DNA from: Pyrocephalus nanus | Lineage: Eukaryota > Chordata > Aves > Passeriformes > Tyrannidae | DNA length: 64,000 bases | Assembly (NCBI GenBank): GCA_038380795.1 | Contig: CM076275.1 | Coordinates: forward strand, 9,209,001 to 9,273,000 | Direction of reading: 5' to 3' | Shown: positions 11,437 to 24,793 of the stretch, one piece after another | How positions within the stretch are numbered: position 1 is the stretch's first letter | Layout: each line of letters begins with the position of its first letter | Notes under the pieces: model-generated | What the model was told of the DNA's origin: nothing | Database searches by the model: none | The model's input: the letters and a program-made list of their open reading frames with translations, nothing else | Made by a program: the position numbers and the translations under genes

Positions 11437-14400
11437 CTTGTCCATATAGTCCATATTTATATATAAATACAGTCCAGTCACTTCTTACAGGTATAGCCTA
11501 AATGTATCCTAATGATTCCTTTGAAAAACCTCACTGCCTTTCAGATCATTTTCAGAACATTTCTTGCCCCAAGATTTTCAACAATGACTACTATAATTTC
11601 TTAACCAACCCTAATCCCCCCCTTCTCTTTATAATGTACAATTATTTCTCATTCTGCAGTGCTACCTTGATGTTATTTTTTTAATAAATCCCAGTCAGTG
11701 TTGGCACATGTGACCCAGTTCAGGAGGGTGATGCTTCAGCCACTAACACTCACAGGTTTGGGGCAAGTTGGAACCTCCCCCAGGGATGAACTCTTTGGAG
11801 ATATGCACACATAGAAAAGAGATTTTAAAATTAAAATTAAAACCATGGCAGTGACCAATACATAAATAGTGTTTCCAGGTTGGGAACTTGCAGATGGGGC
11901 AGCCCATAATACTGCAAGCCTTCTTTTTGCAATAATAATATTAGGCAGAGGGGTTCTAATAGATTCACAGGCTTTTAACAAATGTTTTACACACTGCTGT
12001 GGCAAGATAAGGTAAAAAAGGAACTTCAAAACTTTGTATGCCCAGAATTTCTTGGTTGTACTTCTCTAATCCTCCCAGAAGTGATATAATCCTCCCAGAA
12101 CCTACTGAACCAAGGTCTGTGTGCTCAGTCCAAACATTATTAATGATGTGGGTTTGAAAGAATTTCTTCTTTTCTCTCTTCTCTTAGTTTCCACGTTTCC
12201 ACATTTTGGACAACTTTTCAACAAAAAAGATCAAGCACTATCTTCTTTCAAAGTGCCCCTAATTAGGTAATTCCTGGGAGCATAAAACACACAAATTTAT
12301 TGTAATTGAACCCACCGCAGACTGAGGCCAGCCAGTGCTCAGAGTTCACTCCACTGGCAGCACAGAGACATCTTGCCCTGTCCAAGTCTTTTTTCTGTAA
12401 AGAAGTAAGACAGCTCCAGTGTCCATCACGATGGAGTTACACTGCTGACTCCTTCCTGAACAAACTCTGCAAACCACCAGCACCCACATCTGAGCAGAGA
12501 CTGAGATTAAACGCAGTTGTTTGCAGAACCTTTTCCTGCAGAATTTCTCAAAGTTCCTTTCCAAAAATCTCCCTCCCATCCCACAGACATCCTGTACTCT
12601 GTCAGCAGCTCACCACCCGGCCATATCTCGATCCACGCCAAGGACAGAAGGAACTTTTTGTTCCTTCAGCAGCTCCTGGGAGCCAGAGCTCCGATTGCTC
12701 TCCAGCAGTGGCCACAGCCCTGCTCGGACCGGCCATTTCTGGGGTCAACCCTTTAAATCTCAACTGCTCCCCATGCTCTTCATTTACGTGTCTGAGTCAA
12801 GGGAGATTGTCCAGCCCTTGGTATCCAAGTGCTCTTCTGAGAGCTCCCCAGCACCTGCCCAAGGGGTGTGGAGCTCTGGCACTGTCTGGGGATAGAACAA
12901 GGCAAAGCCCTTCAGCTGAAGGAAGAAACACCAGCAAGCGGCAGGCTGGCTGGATGTAAATTAACTCTAGCAAATTGTTTCCATCGAAAAACAAAAGTCC
13001 CAAGGAGGGAAAAAAAACCAAAAATTAAAATATTTAGATTTTATAAATCAGCCATATTGGTATTTTTTAATATTTACTTCACTATGTTTTGAAATATTCT
13101 AAAGTTTGAAAAAAAGTACATCATCTGAGTTAAACATTTATTATTTGACCTGAAGTGATTATAATTCTGGAATTACTTTGGGGGTTTTTTTATCCTGCCT
13201 GCTTAATTCAAAATCAAGACCTTTCTTCTGAATTTTCAGATCAGCTAAGCAAATCTGAAAAATTCATCAGTAGCACAAGCCTAGTTGTGAATTATCTGAT
13301 ATCCTTGCATGAAAGACTTCCTCAGTTATTAGAACATTTTATTTTCGCCTCAAAATTTCTGTTCCCAAAAGGAAAGTTGACATTTATAGTTCTTTTATGT
13401 CCCCAGAAATCAACCTAGAGCTGTGAAAGCAAGTATCCTCAGGTTAATCCTTCCTATTATATTATCACCATCAGCTCAGATTGTATTGTCAATTTTGCTT
13501 GGGCTTAGCTTCAAGACTAATATTAAACTGTGTTGCTGCATAATTCTGTGGCTGTTTCCTTAGTCATTCTGCAAGCTAATAGGTCAACCTTGGCTTTTGG
13601 TAAGTCATAAAATGGAAAAAAACTCAGTTATAGGAGCTTTAGAATTCCTACTAGACAGCATGCAGTAATTCTTGTTCCTGAGTCATACTGCAAAAGCTTT
13701 TTATAATATCTTTCATTTGCTCTCAGAGCAAGTGATTACACTTCTGTGCTCTTCCCCAGCCATCCAAAAAAGATATTTGAGATTCTCCGTGCCAGGAGGG
13801 ATGAATGTGCTGCAGGGAGCACTCCCACAGTCAGCACGTGCTGGGACTGCAAATCCTGAAGTGCAGGAGTAAAATTTGCATCGGCATATGCTGTGTCCAG
13901 GGCAGGAAATGCCATTACGTGCTTCATTCACTCTGGATGTAGGAATAGATTTTGTTACCTTTTAGGGTAAATACACAGCTGACATCGGGGATAGGGTTCA
14001 AAAAGCATTCCTAAAGCTTCCATGCTCACAGCACAGGCTGCCAGGGGCAAAGAGAACCAACTGCTGTAGCTGCCCAAAGAACAGGACCCATCCAAGCCAT
14101 TTCACTCACAGATACATCCAAAACATACCATGCTGTTCTATTAAAGTTTCATTTCTAAATGTGACCCAGCTCACAACCAGGAGTACATGCCTTTTCATGG
14201 CATCTGGCTGCTACTAAAAAAAGCAACTGGGTGTAGATCTTGAGTATTAGGGGCAGAGGACTGACCTTTTCTCAGGTCATTTTCTGTCCCTTTTCAACGT
14301 GAATTGATTGAAAAGAGGAACGAATTTCAAAGATAGTATAAAATGACTTAGCAGAAATCCAGGCCCTTACATGCTGGCAAGACTGGTGGAACACATCCTG

Positions 14401-17107
14401 TTACTTTGGAAAGCATCAGCACAGCACTGCTCCTTCACTCTTTCCCTGGTGGCCACCCTGGAAAAGAAAGAGTCACACGAAGGCAGGGAGATGCACTGCT
14501 CCCCGCGGGGCACACCACACAACAAATCTGGCAAACACCTGTCCCGAGGAGGAGGAATCAAAGCAGTGTCTTGCAGAGAGGGAAGATCAGAAGATCCAAC
14601 ATTGCACGTATTGACTGAGCCCTATCCAAGTTCCAGACGTGTCCTTGCTCCCTGTTATCCTGCTGTTCATGAATATTCGCAGCAGAGTGTTCCACGGGAC
14701 AATTGCCATCCTCCTGACCTGTAACTCAGTCTGTGGGTCAGGATGGGAGCTGACAACTGAACCAGTTTGCCCATTTCTCAGTATTTCCTATTCTCCCACT
14801 TAAAAATAAAACAAAATTTTAAAAAACTCTCAGTCATTTTATCTTGGAGCAAAAACAATAACTAGCGAATTTGCAAGGGGACAACTCATGAACAATTCCA
14901 GAGCTGAAACCTGTTTTTATCAACCATCTGTCTAATAACAGCTCCATAACATTCAAAGGGAAAACATGTAAAATCTGTGTCCCTATTTTGGCACCTCAGT
15001 AACACAACTTGGTTTTTAGAACCACCCAGTATCCAGCTGTCCTCATGGAAGTCAACATGGGCAGGAGATAAGCAACACTGGTTTGGGCAGAGAATAATCA
15101 CAAGAAAGAGATGATCTTTGCTACATCTGCCTTCACCAAGCTGGACACTGATGTGCTTTCTCACATACACACCACAGGAAAGGCAGAGCCAGCAAGAGGG
15201 AAACAGCCAGGACACAGCATCCTTAAAAAAAAAAAAAACAAACCCTCAAGATTACTCTGATGTATTCCTGGGGGCAAAGGTGGATGCAGAGACAAGGTGT
15301 GCATAAAACTTTCTCATTTCCCCAGAGCTGGGGTTTATTATCAGCTTTGTACATCTGTATTGCTCCAAAGTTTGCATTTAACAGATGTATTTCTAGTAAC
15401 CACTTCTAAACTAGTAACATTTAAATGCAGGATATGGGCAGCCTGCAGCTACATGTGCTGTAGAAGCTGATCTTGCAAGCCTGAGTCAGAGCAATAACTT
15501 CGCTATCAGCTTCTTAATTATGATGGAAATTACTGGAGCAAATTACCATAAAGATTTAGGAACATTCAGTCCATACTGACCATTCCAGGTCTGTTGCAAT
15601 ACATATTTGCTTTTTCTTCATAAATGTTAAAATGCTTTCCTTTTTTTCCTTTTTTTTTTTTTTCTTAACAGTTTCCTTGTCTTGGGAACATGGAAAGAAA
15701 CTTCTTTTCACCATGGCAAGGTACCAAGAAAACAGGTGGCTTCATGTGTAAACAATGATAATGGTGAAAGAGGTGATAGATATTCCACCCTGCACACTTC
15801 CAAGTCTAACACACAAGTTCTCCACAGCATATGAGGTTGTGTCAGGCAGAAAGGGGTCACCCACTTCACTAAATCCTGGCTCAAAATCATTACCAGAACT
15901 AGAACTCGCCTATGGACCTTCCTCCACTCCAGTTTTAGAGCAATTACTCCACAAATCCAGGGTTGCATGCTCACTTGGAGGAAAAAAAGTGAGAAGACTG
16001 AAGAAACCAGTCTTGCACCAATGTAGCCATTAAAGCCTGATCTAGGGAAGCAAAGGCTTACACTGATGTATTTGTTCACAGCTATCAACTTTGAGAAAGA
16101 TAACAGCCTGCATAAAGCACAGCAATTCTCTGGGAAAAAACTAAAGCACTATCAGTTTAATCTGATGTCTTTGTTTCTACAAATATAGCTTTTAAAGGAG
16201 TCTGAGTGTTGAAAATTACCATTTCATTGCTTTCAGAGAACTAACGTTGCTAGATAAGTCAGACCAAATTCAAGGCATTAGTCCATTTTCAGTAGGGAAC
16301 TCCTTCATGTTGGATTAACCAAGATTTACTTGGTTTGCTTGTGTTCTGTCTGCCCATGTTGTCTTTGTACGAGTTCCAGTGAGCTCCAACTGGAATTAAT
16401 GCACTGATAGGGTCGTGCCAGGGGAGCGTCATCTGAGATAAACCAGATTACCACTGGCACTTAGTGGTTCTTAATGGTGCATTTGAACCGGCGTGTTCTT
16501 ACACATTTAAGGCTGAGAGAGGGGGGATTTAGGACCAGCAAACTGGCCTTCAGCTTCTCACGTGAACTTGTATGGTGTGATCAGTCACTGTGGTTTATTT
16601 TGTCCCAGAAACAAGCACTTCCCCCTGTGCTCTCATACCTCCGTGGATCGGGAACACAGTGTTCCTTCCCATGCTCCGACCAGGAGGACGATGAGGGGCT
16701 GGCCCCAAGGGGTGATAATGAAAATGCCTTGGTAATGAACCCATCTGGTGATGTCCTCACTGGCCTGGCGTTCGGTGCCAAGAAGCTCAGCAGGGGTCAC
16801 CCACTCTTTAGAGCAAACATATGTACAATACGTACGGATTTTACTTTCCCTGCGATTTCCACCCACCCCCCGCTGCTCATGTTTTAAATACTTTCCCTGA
16901 AAATACTTCTCTGCAGGAACGGCTGCTCAGCACATCTCCAACTTCGCTGCTGTGTGATCTAGAGGCCTGACCTTTCCAAGGGAAGAGCGTCCCAAATGAA
17001 GTCAAGCACTTGGCATGACAGGTTCCCCACTTCCAAACCCACACAAATGGATGGATATCAAGGCAATCCCTGTGTTTCTAATCTATAAAGGCCAGGATCT
17101 GCTTTCT
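11437..17107. other. unique non-coding sequence with a chance-like 217-codon frame
   Basis: No gene recognised. Contents: a 20-base tandem duplication (TAATCCTCCCAGAA at 12067-12080 and 12087-12100), an A run near 15223-15238 and a T-rich tract near 15642-15664. The open frame at 12306-12959 (plus) starts at TTG and is rich in Ser, Pro and Arg. It has no domain, and other frames on both strands are also open there. Confidence 0.55.
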
Positions 17108-17623
17108 AGCACTGGGCTAGTGCAGGACCAGGGCAGCGATTGTCCCTCTGGGCTGGGCACTGCTGAGGCACCTCAAGTCCTGTGTCCAGTTCTGAGCCCC
17201 TCAATGCAAGAAAGACATTGAGGGGCTGGAAAGTGTCCAGGGAAGGACAGCAGAGCTGGAGAAGGGTCTGGAGAGTCAGTCCTGTGAGGAGTGACAGAGG
17301 GAGTTGGGGGGTCTCAGCCTGGAGAAAAAGGAGGCTCAGGAGGGACCTTCTCACTCTCTGCAACTCCCTGACAGGAGGGGGAAGCTGAGGGCAGGGTCAG
17401 GCTCTGCTCCCAGGGAACAAGGGACAGGACAAGAGGAAATGGCCACAAGCTGTGCCAGGGGAAGTTCAGGTTGGACATCAGGAGGAGTTCCCATCCCCAG
17501 AGGCGTTCAAGGAATGACTGGAGGTGGCACTCTGTGCTCTGGTCTGCTTAACAAAGTGGTGATGGGTCACGGGTTGGACTCAATGATCTTGGAGGTCTTT
17601 TCCAACATTAGTGATTCTATCAT
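17108..17623 (+). mobile_element. CR1 LINE, 5'-truncated 3' end with internal deletion
   Basis: Non-LTR retrotransposon fragment in sense orientation. It carries the late ORF2 and 3' end text typical of avian CR1: GGACATTGAGGGGCTGG-type sequence, AACTCCCTGACAGGAGG, GGACAGGACAAGAGGAAATGG, GGACATCAGGAGGA and the 3' end TTCCAACATTAGTGATTCTAT. It is the same subfamily as the copy at 50.9 kb, with about 14 differences over the first 168 aligned bases counted by eye. Compared with that copy it lacks roughly 75 bases at about 17487. It is too short and frameshifted to encode anything; open frames within it are relics of ORF2. Confidence 0.95.
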
Positions 17624-19779
17624 CACACATAGACAAAGCACTGGCTACTTGCCACCTCCTAACAGACATCACAACTGGCAATCCACAGAATGGAAGGTGT
17701 GGAAGGAAAAGGAGCGCACCAGAACCCATGCCAGCTGACAGACACCGAATCAAGCCAACTGCTGGAGGATTCTAAGGAAACGTCCAGCAAATAAAATTAA
17801 TGGGACAAGCGGCACCTTCGGCCCCACTGGCCCAGAGGTCTCCCAAAGCTCAAAAGTGCCCTCCTCTGGCTGATTCTGACAGACTCGCCCATTATTGCTG
17901 GGATAACTCTTTCTGTGGGAAGGAATTATTAAAAGTGAGCTGCAAAGAGATCACTGAAGAGCAAATTATTCTTCAGGAGGAGGTTTTTCAAAATGGCATG
18001 AGAAGGGCCAGCTGCACCCTGAGTGCCATGTGCTGGAAGCAGCTCAGACCTGCAGGGATCACTTCCCTCTGATGAAGTCCTCAGCCAGGGATTGTGGTTC
18101 AGGTCAGGTTGTGGTTCTGAAACCTTATGTTTTATGGCTCTCAAAGTACGTATTGAAAAAAAATCAGCTTTCAGAAGTGAGTTCTGAATCACAGAACACA
18201 ATTTTCTGGCTCACAGATTTCCATACTGCTAAGTCATCTTTGGACTTCTGGCTCCAAGCAGTTGCCTGACATATCCCAGATGACTATTTTAGGAAAAGGC
18301 AAATCATGCCCTAGAAATGCCTGTTTTCTCTTTGCTGACTGTAACAGAAGTCTAGACAGTGAGCACAGATGGAGATCTCTGTATTTGGTCAGGTGAATCA
18401 CAGCCCCACAGACTCGGGGTTTCAAAATTTCACCCTTCATCAAAGCTCAAAAGTTGCTTTACTGGCTGAAGTTGTTCATTATGGAAACTATTCACAGGTA
18501 TCTTAGGAATCACTGACTTATCTATCTGTCACTGCATATGTATTCCACCAAGGTGTGTTATAGCATTCTTTTCTTTTTTCATTTTAATATCATGGGGAAG
18601 TTCTCTACTCTCCTCAGAAGATAATCCCATAGAACAGTAAATCTTGGATTTATTCTTTCTCATCATCCTTTATGGTATATCTTTGGTATTTCCTAGAGAT
18701 TATGCATTTGCATTTAAAGATATTTGACATATTGTCAACATTTATGCTTATATATCTTATAAACTTTTTAACTAAATATATATATTTGTTTAAATAAATC
18801 AATCTAGAGTCTCATTAATCAGTTCAGTCTTGTGCCACATTTTTCAACTAAGCCTCAAGATCAGCTGATGTCAGTAAGGAGCTAATGAGAACTACAACTT
18901 ACAAGCCACTCTCCCTATATTTAAGAATGTTCACAATGCTTTAAGGAAAGAAGAACAAAACCCAGTTTTTCAAATCAACGAAATCAGATGCTTTAGCCTT
19001 TCTGAAATGAACCAATTCAAGACAATTACCAGGAGACTGCTGCAGTAGGGTGAGGTTCCTGAGGCAGGGCTTCACTGTGGAAAGCCCTAGAACACTCTTA
19101 TGGTGCCTCTATAGCACTGTTATGATTTGAAAGAACATCCTGTATCACAGCATAGGAGTAGGGGTAAGGCCACCTCTTTCCAAGGTGTATTTTTGCCAGA
19201 ATGAGTTAAGGCTGAACTGCCCAAGGCTCCTCTGAATTTAGCCCTATGTCCCTCATCATTTGTTTGGGATCTGGCTTCCTAAGGTCCCCTCCAGTTTGAC
19301 AAGAGCATTCAAATCACCATCCTTCCAGCTAAAAATACCTTCCAAATTACATTGATTACAGATTTTTTTTTTTCCCCTGATAATTTGCCTCCCCACGTGG
19401 CAGGGAGTAGCCCTGTTTTCAGTTGGCAGCTCTGGCATGACATGCAAACCACCCAAGATGTTTGCTTCCATTCCCAGCAGCCAGGACAGAGTATATTTGA
19501 ACTTCTTGGAACATGCCAGTCTTTGGGGTTTCTTGCATGTAACGCTAAGTGAGCTTCCTCTCTTTGATTTCTGCACCAAGTCATGGGTGACAGAAATGCT
19601 CTTCATTTTTCACTTACGTAGGTAGCTCCACTCTCAGATGTAATTGCATGAGTCTGCTTGGCCGACTCAGACAGGCCACTTTGTTCTGCTAACATCTCTG
19701 CCCACACCCATCCTCCCGAGTTTGTGACTTGGCTTGGGCTTTTCTAAACAGACTGTTAAGGATTTACTAAATCTAGGCC

Positions 19780-19781
<2 letters not shown>
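17624..19781. other. unique non-coding sequence, no gene seen
   Basis: Unique sequence including a strongly AT-rich stretch at about 18700-18820. No repeat copy or gene recognised. Confidence 0.6.

Positions 19782-19815
<34 letters not shown>
19782..19815. repeat. poly-A tract of 34 bases
   Basis: The longest pure A run in the window. No AATAAA or ATTAAA lies in the 40 bases before it. Confidence 0.95.
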
Positions 19816-19817
<2 letters not shown>

Positions 19818-20640
19818 ATATACATGGTATTATAAAAACCAACTGCCTGGCTTTGGTTTTTTCCAGTTTGGTGATATTGGAGCTACATCACCCAGTCTAC
19901 TGTCCCTGACAGTCTGAAGGCTGTCTGGGTGTAACTGATGCTACAACTTGGCATGGAGTCCCTGTTACCACTGGCTACTGCAGAGGAGGATGAAAGCCAA
20001 TTATAGTCCAAAAATGTCAAGTCTTCTTGCCTTACCATTAACACTGGAAGCTTTATTATTATGAAACATTTTTAACACAGCACCACCAAAGAGCCAAGGA
20101 TGGGGCTCATTGGGCACCAGACACCCACAGTGAGGTAAGTCACTTCCTAGCTTGGAATTTTTCAAATAAAAATTTTAAAAGAGGACACAAACAGGGCAGG
20201 GAAAGGGTGTGCTGGGTCTAATTCTGAGATTATATGAACTGTTTGAGAACTTTTCTTCTCCCTGTCCTTTGAATAGCTTCTATGGGAGACATCTATGTCT
20301 CTATTTCTGATATACTGTAATGGGTAATAATAATTAAAGCACATTTTCAATAGATGGTAAGAGTGTATTTCTCAGAATTCCTACCAAGAAATAGGGTGAT
20401 TTGGCTCGGCAGAATGGAGAAAAAAAAAAAAGTGAAATATTATGTTAATATCACAAGATCTACCTTTCTTTAAATATACAACATCTCTCATGGTTACAGT
20501 TTAACATATAACCATTCTCTTTACAATTCTGCTTTCAATAGTTTCTCAAACTCAGGACCCAGCTCCTTCTATTCCAGTCACTTTCACTGCAGCCAAGTCT
20601 ACAAAAAGATTCTAACACTTCACATTTTCATGATTTCTTT
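19816..20640. other. unique non-coding sequence, no gene seen
   Basis: AT-rich unique sequence with a short A run near 20420. No gene or named repeat recognised. Confidence 0.6.
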
Positions 20641-20800
20641 AATCAGAGAACTTTAAAGAACTCTGCAAACGTTTATTAACACTTGAAACAGCTCCACAGG
20701 TCTGTTGTAGGGAGTCCTCATTTTATCCTCAATGTACAGAAAGAGTAACTAAGGTAACAGAAGGCAGAAAGTATTTGACTTCCCACTTCCAAGCTGAAGT
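20641..20800 (-). repeat. MIR-type CORE-SINE, antisense
   Basis: Read on the plus strand this follows the reverse complement of MIR in order. CTTTAAAGAACTCTGCAAAC then TTATTAA is the tail. A CACAGGTCTGTTGTAGGGAG stretch corresponds to CCCTGTGAGGTAGG. TCCTCATTTTATCCTCAATG then TACAGAAAGAGTAACTAAGG corresponds to CCCATTTTACAGATGAGGAAACTGAGG. GAAAGTATTTGACTT corresponds to the AAGTGACTTGCC region. Order and spacing agree well, although the copy is old and diverged. MIR-like CORE-SINEs are inactive in birds. Confidence 0.6.
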
Positions 20801-22375
20801 GTGTTAACTATTAGATAATTCTTCTTCTACTGAGAACAGCTTAATGCTGTAATGTACAAATATTGACTATTTGTGCTCAAGTGCCACTCTCAAAAATCTC
20901 CTTCAGAGGTAGCTGCATCGAGCTAGTTTCATGCAGAAAGTATGGACTATTTGCAAAGTTTGTACAGGGATTTCATCTGCCAGAGTGTGGAAGTCCAGGT
21001 TGAAAGCATCAGTTCAGACCTTGTAGGGCAGCAGAGCAGTGGAAGATCCCCCTCACTAAAAACCAGGGGCCCCATAATCCACAGTCTCCTTGAGTTATTA
21101 CTGTGGACCAAGGCATGGAGAGGTGTCACCTGGGTCACTGTCCCCCTCTCCACTGTCACCAAACACCCACAGCAAGTCCTTTTCTTGCAGAAGGTGGCCA
21201 GGGGGGCAGCCCCAGCCTCACCCCATTGTCAGTCTCTGCTCTCTCTGCCACATTTGGGAGCACATTTTTCTGACAACGGAGTGAGCTGCAACGAAACAAA
21301 CTGTGCAACTTTTCTGGGCTGGAAAAACCTCCTGAACCATTGCCTCCCTTCCACCCCATTACTAATCACTGTAAGCAGCTGTTCCCTCTTTTTCTTTATC
21401 CCCCTTTTTTTTCCATTACTGTTTAATACCACTCTAATCAACTGTTTCTGGCAAAGACAGAATAGGAGAAGGAAAATCCTATTTTCCACCCCCCATAGCT
21501 GAAAAAGGTAAAGGTAGCTTGATATGATTTTTCAACTCCCTAGAAATTGAACTGAAACACCATAAACTCATCTCATGGTCTGCAACATTCAAACTGCCTG
21601 GTATTCAAATTCACACCAGTGAATTTGAAACCAACTATTTTCCATTTTCCGTCCTCTGACCCATCCAGGTCTCTTGAACAACAGCTAATGAAGTAATAGG
21701 CTCAGATTTTGCCAGTACCTACTGGGGTAGGTCAACCTAGAACAGCTTGAAGCTATTAAAATGGTTCTATATATTCCTGTGAACACATGTATCATCAAGT
21801 CAAAGTGATGAAGTGCCTGGTACAGATAGATTTTGGAAACAGTCAGGAACTGTTTGTTCCCAGCCCTGGAGGAGTTCAGGATCCCTGAGACGGACCCATA
21901 GCTGACAAACGCCTCTAATGCTCAGGAGAGCCTTTAATCTTCATTTCAGAAGGAGATGAAAGTCCATTTGGGTTATCAGTAAAACCTCCAAAGCTGAGGG
22001 TAATGTGATTTATGTACTGTTTAAAATAAAAAATAAAAAATCACCACACAGATGGCAAAATAAATGCAGAAAGGAAGAGCCAACTGTGAGTTTGTGTGTA
22101 CACAGGCCAGCTCTTCAGCTGCTCAAAGTAAGACCAGTTTATACCAACAGAAAGCCTGAGTCTAAAGTTGATTGGGGTTTTTTTTTATTTGGATCGAGAC
22201 TTTGCTGTTATTGGTTGGGGGAAGGAGGTTGTTTCTTTTTTGGGGGGAGGGATTGGGTTATTTTTCTTGTTTTGTGTGGGTTTTTTAAGATTATGATAAA
22301 GATATTGAGGGATCTTTTCCCCCTATACCCATTCTTTTCCTCCCTAGATCTGCTCCCATAAAGCTTAATAGGCCC
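20801..22375. other. unique non-coding sequence, no gene seen
   Basis: Includes a 186-codon plus-strand frame at 20942-21502 with no recognisable domain; other frames on both strands are open over the same bases. T- and G-rich runs occur near 22170-22280. Confidence 0.55.
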
Positions 22376-22537
22376 CACAGAATCACAGAATGGTTTGGGT
22401 TGGAATGGACCTTAGAGATCATCTCCTTCCCATCCCCTGCCATGGGCAGGGACACCTTCCACTAGACCAGGTTGCTCCAAGCCCTGTCCAGCCTGGCCTT
22501 GAACACTTGCAAGGATGGGGCAGCCACAACTTCTCTG
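22376..22537 (-). mobile_element. CR1 LINE 3' end, antisense
   Basis: Begins with CCACAGAATCACAGAATGG and continues through GGGCAGGGACACCTTCCACT, AGACCAGGTTGCTCC and GGGGCAGCCACAACTTCTCTG. This is the reverse complement of the avian CR1 3' end, with the element's 3' terminus at the low coordinate. Only about 160 bases remain, so it is heavily 5'-truncated or has lost its inner part. Similarity may extend weakly to about 22585. Confidence 0.95.
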
Positions 22538-24793
22538 CATGAAAACATCTACCAGTGCAGCACCATTGGTGACAGCTGTGATGAAAAACTTTGCAGAAAA
22601 AGCCTATTGCAAGCAAATAAATATATTTGAGCAATAAATATAGCCCAGTTCTTAGCTTTGATTAGGCAGGACTCACATGATTACAGGTTGGCATTAGAAC
22701 ATAAAAACCCTCATGTCACCAAGCCAAAAAGCCTTCCAAATATCACTTCTCCTCCCACCTCCTTCTGGGTTTTGCAGGAATTGTTTCTTGATGGTCAGCC
22801 CTCAATTCCATCTGTTGCACCACGGCAGCCCTTTGCACGTGAGAACAGAAGAGCAGGATTTGTTTCCAAGATGAAAAAGGAACGTGGCACTTTTTGAGCA
22901 ACTGGCAAAAAAAACCTGATTTTGAAGAGCAGGCCTTGCAGATAGGGGGCACTCAGAAATTAAAACAGGAGCAGAGCTCCTGAGGGTCTTTTGGTTCTTT
23001 GTTTGCCTTTTTGGTGGTTTTTTTTTTTTTTTTTTGCACTGAACATGGAACAGGTGTTCAGCTATTTCATAGCCAGGAGCATCATTCCAGTCAGAGATGC
23101 CTCTCCAGCATCAAGGGTTTTCCAGGAACACATTTGCACTCATTAGCAGTTATTGCCACAATGGTACAAGTCAGCACAAGCTTGGGGTGCTGGCACAAAT
23201 AGGAACTTGGTTGCTGTCCAGGAAAGCACACTAAGTTTGTTTGAATGAGGTAAAGGGAATTATAGTGGAACAAAGCATCCTCTAGGTACCTTTAGCTAAT
23301 CGTAAAAACAAGGTAGAGGAAAAGGGAAACAAAAGTAATTGCATGTTGACTTGCATGTCCAAATATCATCATTAAAAACACTTTGCCAGGCCTAATGCTC
23401 ACAACTGACACATCAGACTTGCCTATTCAAGTGCTGGGACTACAGATATATACCAGGTACCTCTCAGGAAAATGCACCTAATTAACCTTTTGCATCTGTC
23501 TCCTCATTATGTGCTCAAACTTACAGTCCTTGTGCTTGAAAACAATCCTCCCATTTGTGCACCCCACACAACTTCAACATCTAGGCCTGTATTTTCACAG
23601 ATTTTGACATTTATTCAATAACTCCATACCTTGTACTCAGCCAGCAGTTCTCTTTTCATGGCTTTCAGGAAGAAATCCATTTTGAATGCATATCCAAAGG
23701 CATCAGCTTATATCACTCCTCAGACACAGTATCCTATTTTCACTAGGCTCTAACTAATTTTATTTAGGCATTAACTAATTACATTATCAAATCTGATCCC
23801 TGACAGTAATTGCTCTCTAACTGCTACTGTCTGCCCCCTCCTCAACTCTGCATCTCCTCAGCAGCAGCCTCACGGGAGAGGCTCTGGTCCTGATGGACAT
23901 CAAATCTTTCTTTCCTGCCAAGAGGCAGTTTTTGTCCACATCTGCCAGCTAGAAGCTAGGCCAGGAACTACAGCATAGAGTGACACATCAGAAGCAACCA
24001 GACTTTCTGGAACAATTTTCAAAGAAGAGGTTGCAAAGCCTGTGATTTGGATAAATGAATACACACGTTGCTGGTCAAGAGCATTAACTTTACATTACTC
24101 CCATTTTCCATTTCCCTCTTGCCTCTGAAATTCACCTCAATGATGCAAACAACAGATTCATGTTTCACCTTCATCAACCTTTGGGAAGATAGCTTGCTTT
24201 TCGCATTTCCTCTGGGACCTCAGGAATCCCAATCCTGACAGCGTGAAAAGGCAGATTTGTCCCAAAAGCTTGTGTCCAAGAAACCATCTTGTTTGCCAGT
24301 CTCCTTGCTGTTGTGATGGCAAATCTAAAGGTCCCTGTGAGAAGCCAGGCAGGGTGTACAGAAGTGTCCCTGCTCTGAACTGCATTTTTTGATGACCCAG
24401 GAGGCACAGAATAGCCCTAAATGCAAACAGGGCTAAGGATTTGTGGGAACCACGAAGACAGGAAGGAAACCTCTCTCAGGAGCTCAAGAGCTTCCTGCAA
24501 AGACCATGAGCTGTGATGAGGGAAGAGCAGCGAGACATCCACGCCATAATTTGGCAAAACACTGAGTCTGGTTTGTATCCTGACTAAAAACGCCGCAGGG
24601 ATTGCACTGGGCAAAACGCAGCCCAGGTATAAGCTCCGTCGGTTCAAATTGGTTCAAAACATTTCAGCATATCAACTTTGTACCAGCAGGCTTTGTGCCA
24701 GATCAAATACCACCTGCCTGCACCACTAACTTCATGCTGGATCAAGTATCCTCCATCCTCCAGCTACCAGCATAAAGCTGAAATAGGCAAAAC
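22538..24793. other. unique non-coding sequence, no gene seen
   Basis: Contains a T run at about 23018-23035. No gene, RNA gene or further repeat copy recognised. Confidence 0.6.

Noticed and set aside
17304..17738. 144-codon plus-strand open frame
   Set aside because: Mostly CR1-derived and extends past the element's 3' end; not a gene.
20942..21502. 186-codon plus-strand open frame
   Set aside because: No domain, overlapped by open frames on both strands, hydrophobic tail from a T-rich tract. About the length expected by chance in 64 kb.
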